From Pseudomonas sp. (lineage in GTDB: Bacteria > Pseudomonadota > Gammaproteobacteria > Pseudomonadales > Pseudomonadaceae), in contig JAUYKV010000065.1 in the NCBI GenBank assembly GCA_030699825.1, forward strand, positions 1-64,000: DNA of 64,000 nt. Direction: 5' to 3'. Each line of letters begins with the position of its first letter. Position 1 is the stretch's first letter. Below, piece by piece: positions 47,101 through 58,300 of the stretch. A program made the position numbers and the translations under genes. A model generated the notes under the pieces. That model had not been told where the DNA came from. It saw only the letters and a list, made by a program, of their open reading frames with translations, and searched no databases.

Positions 47101-47755
47101 TTATCTCGCGCACGAACGCAAGCTCACGCTCAAGGTGGTCTATTACGGGCCGGCCCTGAGCGGCAAGACCACCAACCTGATGCAGTTGCACACGCTGCTG
47201 CGCCCGCAGCGCAAGGGCGAGCTGATGGTGCTCGAGACCCGCGACGACCGCACGCTGTTCTTCGATGTGCTGCCGATCGGCCTGCGCAGCGAGAATGGCC
47301 TGGATCTGCGCCTGAAACTCTACACCGTGCCGGGTCAGGTACAGCACGACAGCACGCGCAAGGCGGTGTTGTCGCGCGCCGACGGGGTGATCTTCGTCGC
47401 CGATTCGCAGGCGGCGCAACAGGACAACAATGCCAATGCCTTCGACAACCTCGCCGACAACCTGCAGAAGCTCGGCATGGATATCGAGCAACTGCCGCTG
47501 GTGGTGCAGTTCAACAAGCGTGACGTGCCCGGTGCGGTTGACGAGGACGGGCTGCAGGCGCGCTGGCGGGACACGCCCTGGGCGCCGTTGTGCATGGCCT
47601 CGGCGATCAGTGGTCAGGGGGTGGTGGAAAGCTTTCGCCTGTTGCTCGAGCGGCTTTACCCGGCGCTCAACCGGGAATACCAGCTGGCCGCTGGCGAAGG
47701 CATAGACGCGGCGACCTTCGTTCGCCAGCTGAGCATGGCAGAGGAGGGCAGCTGA
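47093..47755 (+). CDS. MglA-like small Ras-family GTPase
   Basis: LTLKVVYYGPALSGKTTNLMQLHTLL (P-loop), LKLYTVPGQVQHDSTRKAVLSRADGVIFVADSQ, VVQFNKRDV (NKxD). Confidence 0.92.
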   Translation: MADYLAHERKLTLKVVYYGPALSGKTTNLMQLHTLLRPQRKGELMVLETRDDRTLFFDVLPIGLRSENGLDLRLKLYTVPGQVQHDSTRKAVLSRADGVIFVADSQAAQQDNNANAFDNLADNLQKLGMDIEQLPLVVQFNKRDVPGAVDEDGLQARWRDTPWAPLCMASAISGQGVVESFRLLLERLYPALNREYQLAAGEGIDAATFVRQLSMAEEGS

Positions 47756-48885
47756 TGCTGGGCTTCGAGGATGACCCGCGGTTGATCGATCTGCTCCCGA
47801 TCGAGCGCCAGCAACGCCTGTTGCAGCTGCTGCAAGCCCTGGTCGCTCAGCCGCTGAGCCTGCACGAGCATTATCGCGACGATGCCGAACCGGTCGAATT
47901 CAACCTGGAAACCCTGGCCTGGCTGCATTGCCCGCAACAGCCGCAGTTGCAGCAGGCTGCGGCTCGAGTCTTGGAGTTCGTGCTGTTTTATGTCGGCAAG
48001 TATCGCTTGGCCGCCAATCTGCACCACGACACCACCGAGGCCAGCTTTGCCGAGCTACAACGCCAGCATGCCGCGCTGCAGGCCTCCGAGGCGCGCTACC
48101 GAGAGCTTTCCGCGCAGTTGCAGACACGGGTCGACGAACAGGTCCAAGTCATCGAGCAAGCTCAGCAGCAGCTTTACGAAACAGCCCGTCTGCGCTCGAT
48201 CGGCCAGCTCGCCGCCGGGGTCGCCCATGAGATCAACAACCCGATAGGCTTCATTGCCAGCAATTTGCGGGTAGCCGACGACTATCTCGATGAGCTGAGC
48301 GCAAAACTGCCCGCTGACCCCGTCTGTGCCCTGCTGCTGAAGGATTTCAAGGATCTGCTGGGCGAATCGCTCAGTGGCACCCAGCGCATTGCGGCCATCG
48401 TCACCGACCTGAAGACCTTCTCCAACATCGATCAGGCAGACTTCGTGCCCTGTGACTTGAATGCCCTGATTGGCACCACCTGTCACCTGCTGCAGGCCGA
48501 GAGCAGCCAGGCGCTGCATATCGAGCTGAAACTGTCCGAGATGCCGCACCTGGCTGGCTATCCGGCGAAGATCTCGCAGCTCTTCTACAACGTGTTGGAC
48601 AATGCGGTGAAGGCCCTCGGCGGGCCGGGCACCATACGTATTACCAGCCGTCCAGGCCAAGACAGGGTGCTGGAAGTGATCATCGAGGATAACGGCTGCG
48701 GCATCCCCGCAGAAGAGTTGTCACGGGTCTTCGATCCGTTTTTCACCACCCGCCCGGTCGGCTCGGGAAGCGGTCTTGGCTTGAGCGTGGCACGCGACAT
48801 AATGACCGCTCACCAGGGCGAGATCCTGGTGCACAGCCGCCTCGGTACGGGCACTCGAGTGACCCTGCGCTTTCTCTGCCGTTAA
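47755..48885 (+). CDS. Sensor histidine kinase
   Basis: H-box GQLAAGVAHEINNPIGFIASNL, N-box LFYNVLDNAVKALG, DNGCGIPAEELSRVFDPFFTTRPVGSGSGLGLSVARDIM; 1-nt overlap with GTPase gene. Confidence 0.9.
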   Translation: MLGFEDDPRLIDLLPIERQQRLLQLLQALVAQPLSLHEHYRDDAEPVEFNLETLAWLHCPQQPQLQQAAARVLEFVLFYVGKYRLAANLHHDTTEASFAELQRQHAALQASEARYRELSAQLQTRVDEQVQVIEQAQQQLYETARLRSIGQLAAGVAHEINNPIGFIASNLRVADDYLDELSAKLPADPVCALLLKDFKDLLGESLSGTQRIAAIVTDLKTFSNIDQADFVPCDLNALIGTTCHLLQAESSQALHIELKLSEMPHLAGYPAKISQLFYNVLDNAVKALGGPGTIRITSRPGQDRVLEVIIEDNGCGIPAEELSRVFDPFFTTRPVGSGSGLGLSVARDIMTAHQGEILVHSRLGTGTRVTLRFLCR

Positions 48886-48894
48886 GGAATTTTC

Positions 48895-51141
48895 GTGGCC
48901 AAACGTTATGCATCGCTGTTTGTCGGAGAGGGGCCGGATGCCGAGGAGATAGAAGCAGCGCCTAGCGCGCCCTATCGTCTGCTCCTGGTGGATGACGAGC
49001 CGGGCATTCTCGCCGCACTGCGCCGGGTGTTTCAGCGCGAAAACTATGAGCTGCACTTCGCCCGTAACGGTATTGAAGCGCTGAAAATTCTGGGTGGACA
49101 GCCAATTCATCTGATCATCAGCGACTTCATGATGCCGCAGATGAATGGCAGTGAGCTGCTCGCTCAGGTACGCGAGCGCTGGCCGGAGACCATTCGCATC
49201 ATGCTCACCGGGCATGCCAGCACCGATGCCGTTATGGGGTCGGTCAAGGGCGGCGCGGTCTACCGCTTCATCCTCAAGCCATGGAACGATGATGATCTGC
49301 GTCTGACTATTGCCCTGGCCCTGGAACAATATGCACTGATGCAGCGCAATCGCGCCCTCGAGCAGGAGAACCACCAGCAGAACCGCGACCTGGCGACCCT
49401 GGCCAAGCTCGGCGTTACCAACCGCAGCCAGCTGGCCATCATGCTGCACAAGAAAGGCTTGCTCAACGCCCAGCAGATCCAGCTGCTGCACAAGGAGATG
49501 CAGACCCACAAGACCCCGGTGATGCGCCAGCTGATGCAGCACGACTGGATCGATAGTGACAAGATTTACCAACTGATGCGCAATGACCTGATGTTCGAAG
49601 AGGTTGACCTGCGCGAGTTCCAGGTCGATCTGCCGTTGCTGGCCCTGGTGCCGCAAGCGGTCTGCACGCGGCAGCTGGTGTTGCCGCTGCGGGTGACCGA
49701 CAAGCGCCTGCGCCTGGCGATGGCCGACCCGATGGACATGGGGCTGATCGAAGAGCTCGGCTTCATGACCGGCTACAGCATCCACCCCTTGCTGTGTGAG
49801 CTCGAGCAGCTGCAAAACAAACACCGGGAGATATTCGGCGAACCCGGCAATCAGCTCGAAGACCTGACAACCGTGGTCGGCAACAGCGACCCCTACGAAG
49901 GCATCGAGATCGTCCTCGACGACGACGTCAACACCGAAAGCCTCGAGCAGTTGCTGGGCAGCTCGGAGGATCCGCCGGCGATTCGCCTGGTCAATGCAAT
50001 CATCCTCGAGGCGTTGCGCCTGGGTGCCAGCGACATCCATATTCATCCGCGAACCAAGCAGGTGGTGGTGCGCTACCGCATCGACGGCGTGCTGCAGGAC
50101 AAGATCCAGATTCCCAACACTCTGTTGATGTCGCTGGTGTCGCGGATCAAGGTGATGGCCGAGCTGGACATCACCGAACGGCGGCGTCCGCAGGACGGCC
50201 GGATCACGGTGAAGACGCCGATGCGCATCGTCGACCTGCGCATCTCTACGCTGCCGACCATCAACGGCGAAAAAATTGTCATGCGCGTGCTGGAGCGCCA
50301 GTCCGCGGCGCAATCGCTGGAAGACCTCGGCCTCTCGGCACACAACCTCAAGCGCCTGCTGCACGTGGTGAGCAAGCCGCAGGGCATCATCCTCGCCACC
50401 GGGCCGACCGGCAGCGGCAAGACCACCACCCTGTTCGCCCTGTTGCAGCACGAGGCGTCGCCGGAGAAGAACTACGTCACCATCGAAGATCCGGTGGAGT
50501 TCCATGTCGACCTGGCCGGCCAGGTGCCGGTGCGCGAACGAATCGGCCTGAGCTTCGCCAGCATCCTGCGCGCGATCCTGCGCCAGGACCCCGATGTCAT
50601 CCTGCTCGGCGAGATCCGCGATCAGGAAACCGCCGATGTGGCCTTCCACGCCGCACTCACCGGCCATCTGGTGTTCTCCACTCTGCACACCAACTCGGCG
50701 GCGGCGACCATCGCCCGTCTCTTCGATCTAGAACTCAAACCCTATGTGCTGGCCTCGGCGCTCGAGGCGATCATCGCCCAGCGCCTGGTACGGCGCATTT
50801 GCAACCACTGCCGCGTCCCTGTGACACCTTCCAGGGAGGTGCTGAGAAGCCTGGCGGCGTGCCTGCTCGAGCCGAACCTGCAGTTTTTCCAGGGACGTGG
50901 CTGCGAGCATTGCAATCAGGGCTACAAGGGCCGGGTAGGTATCCACGAGGTGCTGACCATGAGTAACAAACTGCGTGACGCCATCTCCCAGGGCGCCAGC
51001 GCAACCCAGTTGCAGGCCATCGCCCGCGAGCAGGGCATGACCACGCTGTTCGATGACGCCCGGGAGAAGATCCATCGCGGTCTGACCACCATTGAGGAGG
51101 TGTTGCGCCTGCTCGGTCCACAGGATGTTGAGGAGTACTGA
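48895..51141 (+). CDS. Response regulator (REC) fused to GspE/PilB-type secretion ATPase
   Basis: N-terminal REC RLLLVDDEPGILAALRRVF...ISDFMMPQMNG; C-terminal LATGPTGSGKTTTLFALL, EDPVEFHVD, ILRQDPDVILLGEIRDQETADVAFHAALTGHLVFSTLHTN, CNHC...CEHCNQGYKGRVGIHEVL. Confidence 0.95.
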   Translation: MAKRYASLFVGEGPDAEEIEAAPSAPYRLLLVDDEPGILAALRRVFQRENYELHFARNGIEALKILGGQPIHLIISDFMMPQMNGSELLAQVRERWPETIRIMLTGHASTDAVMGSVKGGAVYRFILKPWNDDDLRLTIALALEQYALMQRNRALEQENHQQNRDLATLAKLGVTNRSQLAIMLHKKGLLNAQQIQLLHKEMQTHKTPVMRQLMQHDWIDSDKIYQLMRNDLMFEEVDLREFQVDLPLLALVPQAVCTRQLVLPLRVTDKRLRLAMADPMDMGLIEELGFMTGYSIHPLLCELEQLQNKHREIFGEPGNQLEDLTTVVGNSDPYEGIEIVLDDDVNTESLEQLLGSSEDPPAIRLVNAIILEALRLGASDIHIHPRTKQVVVRYRIDGVLQDKIQIPNTLLMSLVSRIKVMAELDITERRRPQDGRITVKTPMRIVDLRISTLPTINGEKIVMRVLERQSAAQSLEDLGLSAHNLKRLLHVVSKPQGIILATGPTGSGKTTTLFALLQHEASPEKNYVTIEDPVEFHVDLAGQVPVRERIGLSFASILRAILRQDPDVILLGEIRDQETADVAFHAALTGHLVFSTLHTNSAAATIARLFDLELKPYVLASALEAIIAQRLVRRICNHCRVPVTPSREVLRSLAACLLEPNLQFFQGRGCEHCNQGYKGRVGIHEVLTMSNKLRDAISQGASATQLQAIAREQGMTTLFDDAREKIHRGLTTIEEVLRLLGPQDVEEY

Positions 51142-54100
51142 TGAAGACTCGCTATTTGGTCTTCCAGGCATATCTGCACGTCCTCAGCTTTGCTTTGCTG
51201 GCTATGGGCGCTCTCAGTTTGATGAGCTATTGGCGCATCGAGCAGCCGAGCGCTCATACGCTGGTGCTGCTGCCCGACGGTGCCCTGCTCGCGTTGCTCT
51301 TGGGGCTGGCCTTGCTCGCTGCGGCCAGGCAGGCGTTCAGAGTATTGGGCATGGCCGCCATGCTGCTGTTCTGCTTCGCGCTCTATACCCTGTCGCATAA
51401 CTACCTGGCCGGTGGTGCAGACGTTGGCGTCTCCTGGGTCAGCGGCTTCTTGCGCGCACGCAGTGCTCTGGCGCTGACCGTGCTCTTGCTACTCGTTGCG
51501 CTCCTGTTGAGTATTGGCCCGCGCAAGGCCAGGCGTTGCGCTCAGGTGATCGGCGTGGCAGTCATGCTGCTGGGGACGGTTGGCCTGCTGGGCATTGCCT
51601 GGCCAACGCTTGAGGTCCGTCCCCTTGGCTTCAAGTTCTCGGCGACCCATATTGCCAATCTGTTTTGCGTGCTCTTGGGTATGGCTGTGATCCTGCTCGG
51701 CTTACTGCCTCGAGAACGTAAGGGCTTGCTGGACGGCCAGACACTGGCAGCCGGCGGTATTGCTACGCTGCTGACGTGTATGGGCTGGTATGTACTTAGC
51801 CAACAGGGCATTGAATCGATCAACCGCGAAAGCGAGCTGCTGCTGACCAAGATGGAAGGGGCCACCACATCCCACTTGGAGCAGCGCCTCGAACTCATGC
51901 AGCGCATGGCTGAGCGCTGGCAAGCAGTGGGCCGTCTGCCGTCCCCGGCCTTGTGGCAGCAGGAGGCCCGCAGCTATCTGCGCGACTTCCCGCAGCTCGG
52001 CGCCGTGGCGGTACTCAACAGCGACTTACAGCCGTACTGGCTCGAGCCCCGGGCTCTGGGGCAGGATGACTGGCTCAAGCAATTTCTCCGCGACCCAGGT
52101 CAAGCAACATGGTTGAAGCATGTGCAGATAGACAACCTGCCGCATATAAGCAGTGTCCGCCGCTACGCTGCGGGCCAGGGAAACCACGCACTGATTGCGC
52201 TGCCACTACAACTACCAGGTCATGAGCGCTGGCTGTTGGTTGCAAGCGAAAATATCCAGGAGGCGTTGGATCAGTTGCTGGGGCGCGAGTTGTACGGTTT
52301 CTCCATACGTGTGTACCAGGGCGATAGCCTGATCTACGACTCGACCGGTCACGAGTCGGGCAGCGCAGCTATCCCCATTGGCGAGCGGCAAGTTACCTTG
52401 CACCATGACATGGCCTGGCGCCTGGTTTCCTATATCGGCAATCCCCAGGCGCGTTATACGGCGGCCTATCTACCTGCGCTGGCCATGCTGTTCGGCCTCA
52501 CCTTGAGTTTTTTCCTGATGGTCAGCCAGTGCCTGGCCCGGTTGGCCATCGAGCGGTCCAGGCACTTGGCGGCTGCCAACGGCCAGCTGGAAGAAAGCCT
52601 GCAGCGCCAGCTGCGCATGCAGGCCTTGAATCAACGCATCATGCAGTTCTCCCTCGACGTGCTCTGCTCGATCGACGCGCAAGGGCGCTTCAGTGAACTC
52701 AGTCCGTCCTGCGAAGCCGTGCTCGGCTACAAACCCGAGGAGCTGATCGGCCGCCCCTTCATCGATTTCGTGCTGGCAGACGATCGCCAGCGCACTCAGG
52801 AGGCGGTGGCCGCAGTCATGGCCAGGCGAACGACCCGCACTTTCCGCAACCGCTACCGCCACCGTAATGGTCGAACCGTTCATATTCTCTGGTCTGCCGA
52901 CTGGTCGGAAGAGGAGCAGACACTGTTCGCGGTGGCGCACGATATCAGCCCGCTGGTGCAAAACGAGGCGTTCGCCGAGGAACAGCACGAGATTCTCAGC
53001 ATGATCTCCACCGATCGCCGCTTGAGCGAGATTCTCACTGCCATTTGCCTGATGGTAGAAACGCAGGAGCCCAAGGCTTTGTGCTCGGTACTGCTCACTG
53101 ACGCTACGGGTCAGCACCTGCTCACAGGTGCGGCGCCAAGCTTGCCCAAGGCCTACAGCCAGGCCATCCACGGCATGCCGATCGGTCCCCAGGCGGGTTC
53201 CAGTGGCACGGCGGCGTTTCTCCAGCAACTGGTGGTGGTTGAGGACATCCAGCTGAATCCGCTCTGGAAGGATTACCGCAGCCTCGCCCTGGAACATGGC
53301 CTGCGTGCCTGTTGTTCCTTGCCGCTGCATTCCCACCAGGGGGCCGTGTTGGGTGTCTTGGATATGTACCAGCGTCAGGCCCATGCACCGAACGATGAAC
53401 ACCTCCAGCTGCTCGCCAGCGCTGCGCAGCTGGCTGCCATCGCTATCGAGCGCGAGCACGACCGGCTGCGTTTGCAAGAAAGCGAGCAGCGTTTTCGCTC
53501 ACTGTTCACCTTCAATCCTGACCCGGTGTTCTCCTTCGATCTGTGCGGTCGGTTTCAAAGTATGAATGCAGCGGGCGTACAACTGACAGGCTTCAGTGAG
53601 GCCGAGTTGCTTGGCCAGAGTTTCGTCGATGTGGTAGCCCGCGAGGAGTTGCCACGCGTCGAAGAGCATTTTGCTGCAGTTTGTGCGGGTCAGCCGCAGC
53701 GTTATGAGCTGCGTGCCCGCGACAGGCAGAACAACCAGTTGACACTGGACGTGACCACCCTGCCGATAGTAGTTGACCAGCGGATCATTGGGGTGTTCGG
53801 TATTGCCAAGGATGTCAGTGCAGAGCGCCGTGCCGGCCAGGCGCTGCGCGAGCGTCAGCAGTTTTTCAAGCTGTCCCTGGAAATGTTCTGCATGGTTGAT
53901 TTGCAGGGACACTTCATCCAGGTCAACCCGGCCTTCGCCGAGGTGTTGCGTTACCCCGCCTCGGTGCTGATCGGCTATTCCTACCTCGAGCTAATTGATC
54001 CCGATGATCAGGCCAAGGTAGAGGTGGCGATCCGGCAATTGCAGCGCGGCGAGCTGATCCAGGATCTTGCAATCCGCGTATTGGATGCCACCAGTCAGCA

Positions 54101-54914
54101 GCGCTGGCTGGAGCTGAGTGCCGCCTTTGGCGAGGATCAGGTGATTTATTGCGTCGCCCGGGATATCACGGAACGTCGGCGCACCGAACAGGAGTTACAA
54201 GCCACCCTGCTCGAACTCGAGCGCAGCAACCGCGAATTGCAAGAGTTCGCCTTTGTCGCCTCCCATGACCTGCAGGAACCGCTGCGCAAGATTCAGGCCT
54301 TTGCCGAACGCCTGGCGACGCGCTCGGCGGCTCTGGATGAGTCGGGCCGTGATTACCTGCAACGCATGACCTCTGCGGCGGCGCGCATGCAGGCGTTGAT
54401 CATCGATCTGCTCGACTACTCGCGGGTCAACAGCCGCGGCCAACCGTTCCGGCGGGTGCAACTTGCGGAGGTTCTGAGCGAGGTGCTGGAGGACATGGAG
54501 AGCACATTGGAACGCACCCAGGCGCAAGTCGATTACGCGCAGTTGCCGACAATAATGGGCGACGCGACTCAGCTACGCCAGGTTCTGCAAAACCTTATAA
54601 GTAACGCCGTAAAATTTCAGGCACCTGGTATCAAGCCTGTTATTCGTATTTATACTGAGCATGAGGATGTCGCTACCTGGAACCTTTGCGTGGCAGACAA
54701 CGGCATCGGCTTCGATGAGAAGTATCTTGACCGTATCTTCAACCCCTTTCAGCGTCTGCACAGCCGCCAGGCTTATGCCGGCACCGGTATCGGCCTCGCA
54801 GTAGTGAAGAAGATTGTCGAACGCCATGGCGCACATATCAGCGCAACCAGCTCCCCGGGAAAGGGCAGCATTTTTCGTATTACCTTTCCCACGTCCGATA
54901 AGGGTTATGCATGA
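51141..54914 (+). CDS. Large membrane-anchored PAS/GAF sensor histidine kinase
   Basis: N-terminal TM helices, several PAS segments, GAF-like region, FAFVASHDLQEPLRKIQAFAERLATRSAALDESGRDYLQRM, LQNLISNAVKFQAP, GTGIGLAVVKKIVERHG. Confidence 0.92.
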   Translation: MKTRYLVFQAYLHVLSFALLAMGALSLMSYWRIEQPSAHTLVLLPDGALLALLLGLALLAAARQAFRVLGMAAMLLFCFALYTLSHNYLAGGADVGVSWVSGFLRARSALALTVLLLLVALLLSIGPRKARRCAQVIGVAVMLLGTVGLLGIAWPTLEVRPLGFKFSATHIANLFCVLLGMAVILLGLLPRERKGLLDGQTLAAGGIATLLTCMGWYVLSQQGIESINRESELLLTKMEGATTSHLEQRLELMQRMAERWQAVGRLPSPALWQQEARSYLRDFPQLGAVAVLNSDLQPYWLEPRALGQDDWLKQFLRDPGQATWLKHVQIDNLPHISSVRRYAAGQGNHALIALPLQLPGHERWLLVASENIQEALDQLLGRELYGFSIRVYQGDSLIYDSTGHESGSAAIPIGERQVTLHHDMAWRLVSYIGNPQARYTAAYLPALAMLFGLTLSFFLMVSQCLARLAIERSRHLAAANGQLEESLQRQLRMQALNQRIMQFSLDVLCSIDAQGRFSELSPSCEAVLGYKPEELIGRPFIDFVLADDRQRTQEAVAAVMARRTTRTFRNRYRHRNGRTVHILWSADWSEEEQTLFAVAHDISPLVQNEAFAEEQHEILSMISTDRRLSEILTAICLMVETQEPKALCSVLLTDATGQHLLTGAAPSLPKAYSQAIHGMPIGPQAGSSGTAAFLQQLVVVEDIQLNPLWKDYRSLALEHGLRACCSLPLHSHQGAVLGVLDMYQRQAHAPNDEHLQLLASAAQLAAIAIEREHDRLRLQESEQRFRSLFTFNPDPVFSFDLCGRFQSMNAAGVQLTGFSEAELLGQSFVDVVAREELPRVEEHFAAVCAGQPQRYELRARDRQNNQLTLDVTTLPIVVDQRIIGVFGIAKDVSAERRAGQALRERQQFFKLSLEMFCMVDLQGHFIQVNPAFAEVLRYPASVLIGYSYLELIDPDDQAKVEVAIRQLQRGELIQDLAIRVLDATSQQRWLELSAAFGEDQVIYCVARDITERRRTEQELQATLLELERSNRELQEFAFVASHDLQEPLRKIQAFAERLATRSAALDESGRDYLQRMTSAAARMQALIIDLLDYSRVNSRGQPFRRVQLAEVLSEVLEDMESTLERTQAQVDYAQLPTIMGDATQLRQVLQNLISNAVKFQAPGIKPVIRIYTEHEDVATWNLCVADNGIGFDEKYLDRIFNPFQRLHSRQAYAGTGIGLAVVKKIVERHGAHISATSSPGKGSIFRITFPTSDKGYA

Positions 54915-55369
54915 CCGATATATATCCCGTGCACATCCTCATTGCCGATGATGATCCCGATGACTGCCTGCTTACCAGTGAGGCCTTCAAGGAGTGTCAG
55001 GTTGCCAATCCGTTACATTTCGTGCACAACGGCGAGGAGCTGATGGACTACCTCAAGCGTCGTCCGCCCTATACCGACGACAAGCAGCATCCCTTGCCGG
55101 GGCTGATTCTGCTTGATCTCAATATGCCGTTGAAGGACGGCCGTGAAGCACTGATTGAGATCAAGGCCGACAAGCAGCTACGCGCCATTCCAGTGGTCAT
55201 TCTGACCACCTCTTCAGCCGAGGAAGATATCGTGCACAGCTACCAGGCCGGAGGAAGCTCTTTCATCACCAAGCCCGTAAGCTTCAGTGGCTTACTCAAG
55301 GTAGTCAAAGTGCTCAGCCGCTACTGGCTGGGAATCGTCAAGCTGCCAGTGGACAGGAACTGCGTATGA
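54911..55369 (+). CDS. Single-domain response regulator (Rcp1-like)
   Basis: HILIADDDPDDCLLTSEAFKEC...LPGLILLDLNMPLKDGREALIEIKADKQLRAIPVVILTTSSAEEDI. Confidence 0.92.
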   Translation: MTDIYPVHILIADDDPDDCLLTSEAFKECQVANPLHFVHNGEELMDYLKRRPPYTDDKQHPLPGLILLDLNMPLKDGREALIEIKADKQLRAIPVVILTTSSAEEDIVHSYQAGGSSFITKPVSFSGLLKVVKVLSRYWLGIVKLPVDRNCV

Positions 55370-58300
55370 GTGTGCTTGAGCAACCATTGCGCTTGCTATT
55401 GATCGACGATGACGAGGATGACTTCCTCATCACCCAAGACTTGCTGAGTCAGGGAATGGCGCAAGCCTTTGTGCTGGATTGGTGCAGCGATTATCAACAG
55501 GCCCTGCACTCTGTCCTGAGCCAAGCGCACGATCTCTACCTGGTGGATTATCGGCTGGGCGCCGAATCGGGGCTGGAACTGATCAGGCACGCCCTGCAGG
55601 CGGGGGTGCGTAAGCCGATCATCCTGCTCACCGGGCAGGGCGATAACCAGCTGGATGCCAGTGCAATCGAATTGGGGGCGGCCGATTATCTGGTCAAGGG
55701 GCAATTCGACAGCCATCAGCTGGCGCGCAGCATTCGTTACGCGATCGACCGCAGTCAGGCCACGGTGCGGCTAGCTGACAGCGAAGCACGCTATCGCATG
55801 CTGTTTGAGGCGAATCCAGAACCGATTTGGGTATTCAGCAAGGCTACCCTGGGATTTCTGGCGGTCAATCATGCCGCCACCCGTTTCTTTGGCTATACCC
55901 AGAGCGAGCTCCTGGCCATGAGCATCCTGGGAATTCGCAGTGCGCAGGAGCAGGAGCGATTCCTTGAGTATTTCGATTCGACGCTACGGGCTGCGGACAT
56001 CAGCGAGCTGAATGCTGGCATCTGGACATACCTGCACAAGGACGGGCACGAGGTCCATGCCGAAGTGCTGGCGCATGATTTCACCTTTGATAACCAGCCA
56101 GGTTTTTTGGTGGTCGGTATCGATGTCACGGAAAAGCAGAAGGCTCGCCTGCAGGCGCAGCGGCGCGAACACAGCTTCCGTAAACTGTTGAACGATACCC
56201 GCGATGCCGTGCTGGTTGTCGATAACACCGGCGTCGTCTGCTACGCCAACCCGGCTGCAGAGGAGCTGTTTGGTGCGTCCCAGCAGCAGTTGCTGCAGCA
56301 GCGCTTCGAGTTGCCCGATATCAGCGAAGAGCTCTTCGAATGGAATCTGCCGACCCCGGCCGGCGACGAGGTCGCTGTGGAGATCCATCTGGCCGAGACC
56401 GATTGGGAGGGGCGTCAGGTGCGCCTGCTGTCGCTGCGCGATATCCGCGAACGCAAGGAGTCTGAAAAGCAATTGCGCGTGCTCCAGCGTAGCCTGGAGT
56501 CAAGCTACAACGGTGTGGTGATTGTAGATGCGCGCGCGCACGATCAGCCGATCATCTACGTCAACCCGGCGTTCGAGCGCATCACCGGTTACTCCGCAGA
56601 CGAAGTCTTGGGCCGCAACTGCCGCTTCCTGCAGGCGGGCGAGCACGACCAGGCCGCGCTCGAGGTCATTCGCAATAACCTGCTCCGGCAAGATGATGCG
56701 CATGTGGCGTTGCGCAACTACCGCAAGGACGGCACAGCATTCTGGAACGATTTGTACATCTCGCCGGTTCTCGATGAGCGCGGCGAGCTCACCCATTTCG
56801 TCGGTGTACAGAACGACATCAGCGAGGAAAAACGCTACCAGGCCGAGCTCAGTTTCAATGCCTGTCATGATCTGCTGACCGGCCTGCCTAACCGCAGTCT
56901 GCTCGAGGATCGCTTGCGCCAGGGCTGTAAAATTTCCCAGCGTTATCAGCGTAGCCTGGCGGTGATGTTCATCGACCTGGATGGCTTCAAACCGATCAAC
57001 GATTCGATCGGTCATCATCTAGGCGACCAGGTGCTGGTCGAAGTGGCGCAACGCATGTCCGCCCAAGTGCGTCCAGGCGATACCGTGGCGCGCATGGGCG
57101 GCGATGAGTTCATTGTGCTGCTGCCAGATTTGGCGCGCGAGGAGGACGTGCTGCAGATCGCCGAGCGTCTGATCACCAGCATCGCCCGTCCTTATCGAGT
57201 GGAGGGTATCGATCTGCATATTACGGCAAGTATCGGCATCACCCTGAGCGATGGTGGACTTGAGCAGCCGCTGCAGCTGATTCAGCAGGCCGACCTGGCC
57301 ATGTTCAAGGCCAAACAGGAGGGCCGCAACAACTATCAGTGGTACACCAACGACCTCAAACAGCGAGTGGGTGAGCGTGTCACGTTGCGTAACGAGCTGC
57401 AGAAAGCTATCGAGAGTCAGGCTTTCGAACTCTACTTTCAGCCGCAGATCGATGGCCGTAGCGGGCGGGTCGTCGGGTTCGAGGCCCTGCTGCGCTGGAA
57501 GCATCCTGACCGGGGCTTCATCCCACCGGATATCTTCATCGCGCTCGCCGAAGACACTGGGCAGATCATTCCCCTGAGCGAGTGGGTGCTCGACACGGCC
57601 TGTCGACAGATTCGCCAACTCAGCGAGCAAGGCTTGAGTGGACCCTCTGTTGCCGTGAACATTTCTCCGGTGCATTTTCAGCGCAACAATTTTGTCGACA
57701 GTGTGCAAGCGGTGCTGCAGAAACACTCGCTTAGCGCTGAACTTCTGGAGCTGGAGATCACCGAAACGGTGTTGTTTAACAATGCAGAACGCGCCATTGA
57801 GACCCTGCACCGGCTCAAGCAGCTGGGCGTGCGCATCGCTATCGACGATTTCGGCACGGGTTTTTCAAGCCTCAACTATCTCAAGCGCTTGCCGATCGAT
57901 AAGGTCAAGATTGATCGCTCCTTCGTGAAAGACATTATCAGCGATCGCCACGATGCAGCTATTACCCAGGGCATTATATCCATGGCACATCACCTGGGGC
58001 TCAAGGTGGTCGCAGAGGGGGTGGAAACCGAACCACAGCTCGCTTTCCTGAAGAAATGCCGCTGCGACGAATTTCAGGGTTACTACTTCGCCAAGCCGAT
58101 GCCCTATGCCGAGATTGCGGGCTTCCTGCGTGATCGCTTGAGGGTGCACGAGGCGGGTTCAGCAGTAAGCCTTGCCCAGGGTGAGCAGGTGCAAACATTG
58201 CTGTTGCTTGACGACGAGGAAAATATTCTCCGTGCTTTGGCGCGCGTGTTGCGCCGTGACGGTTATCAAATCCTCATGGCTACTTGCGCCCGGGATGCCT

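Noticed and set aside
48721-50688. 655-aa minus-strand ORF
   Set aside because: Antisense to the REC-GspE gene, which has clear motifs; the long open frame is a high-GC codon-bias artefact.
52470-53477. 335-aa minus-strand ORF
   Set aside because: Shadow of the large histidine kinase coding frame.
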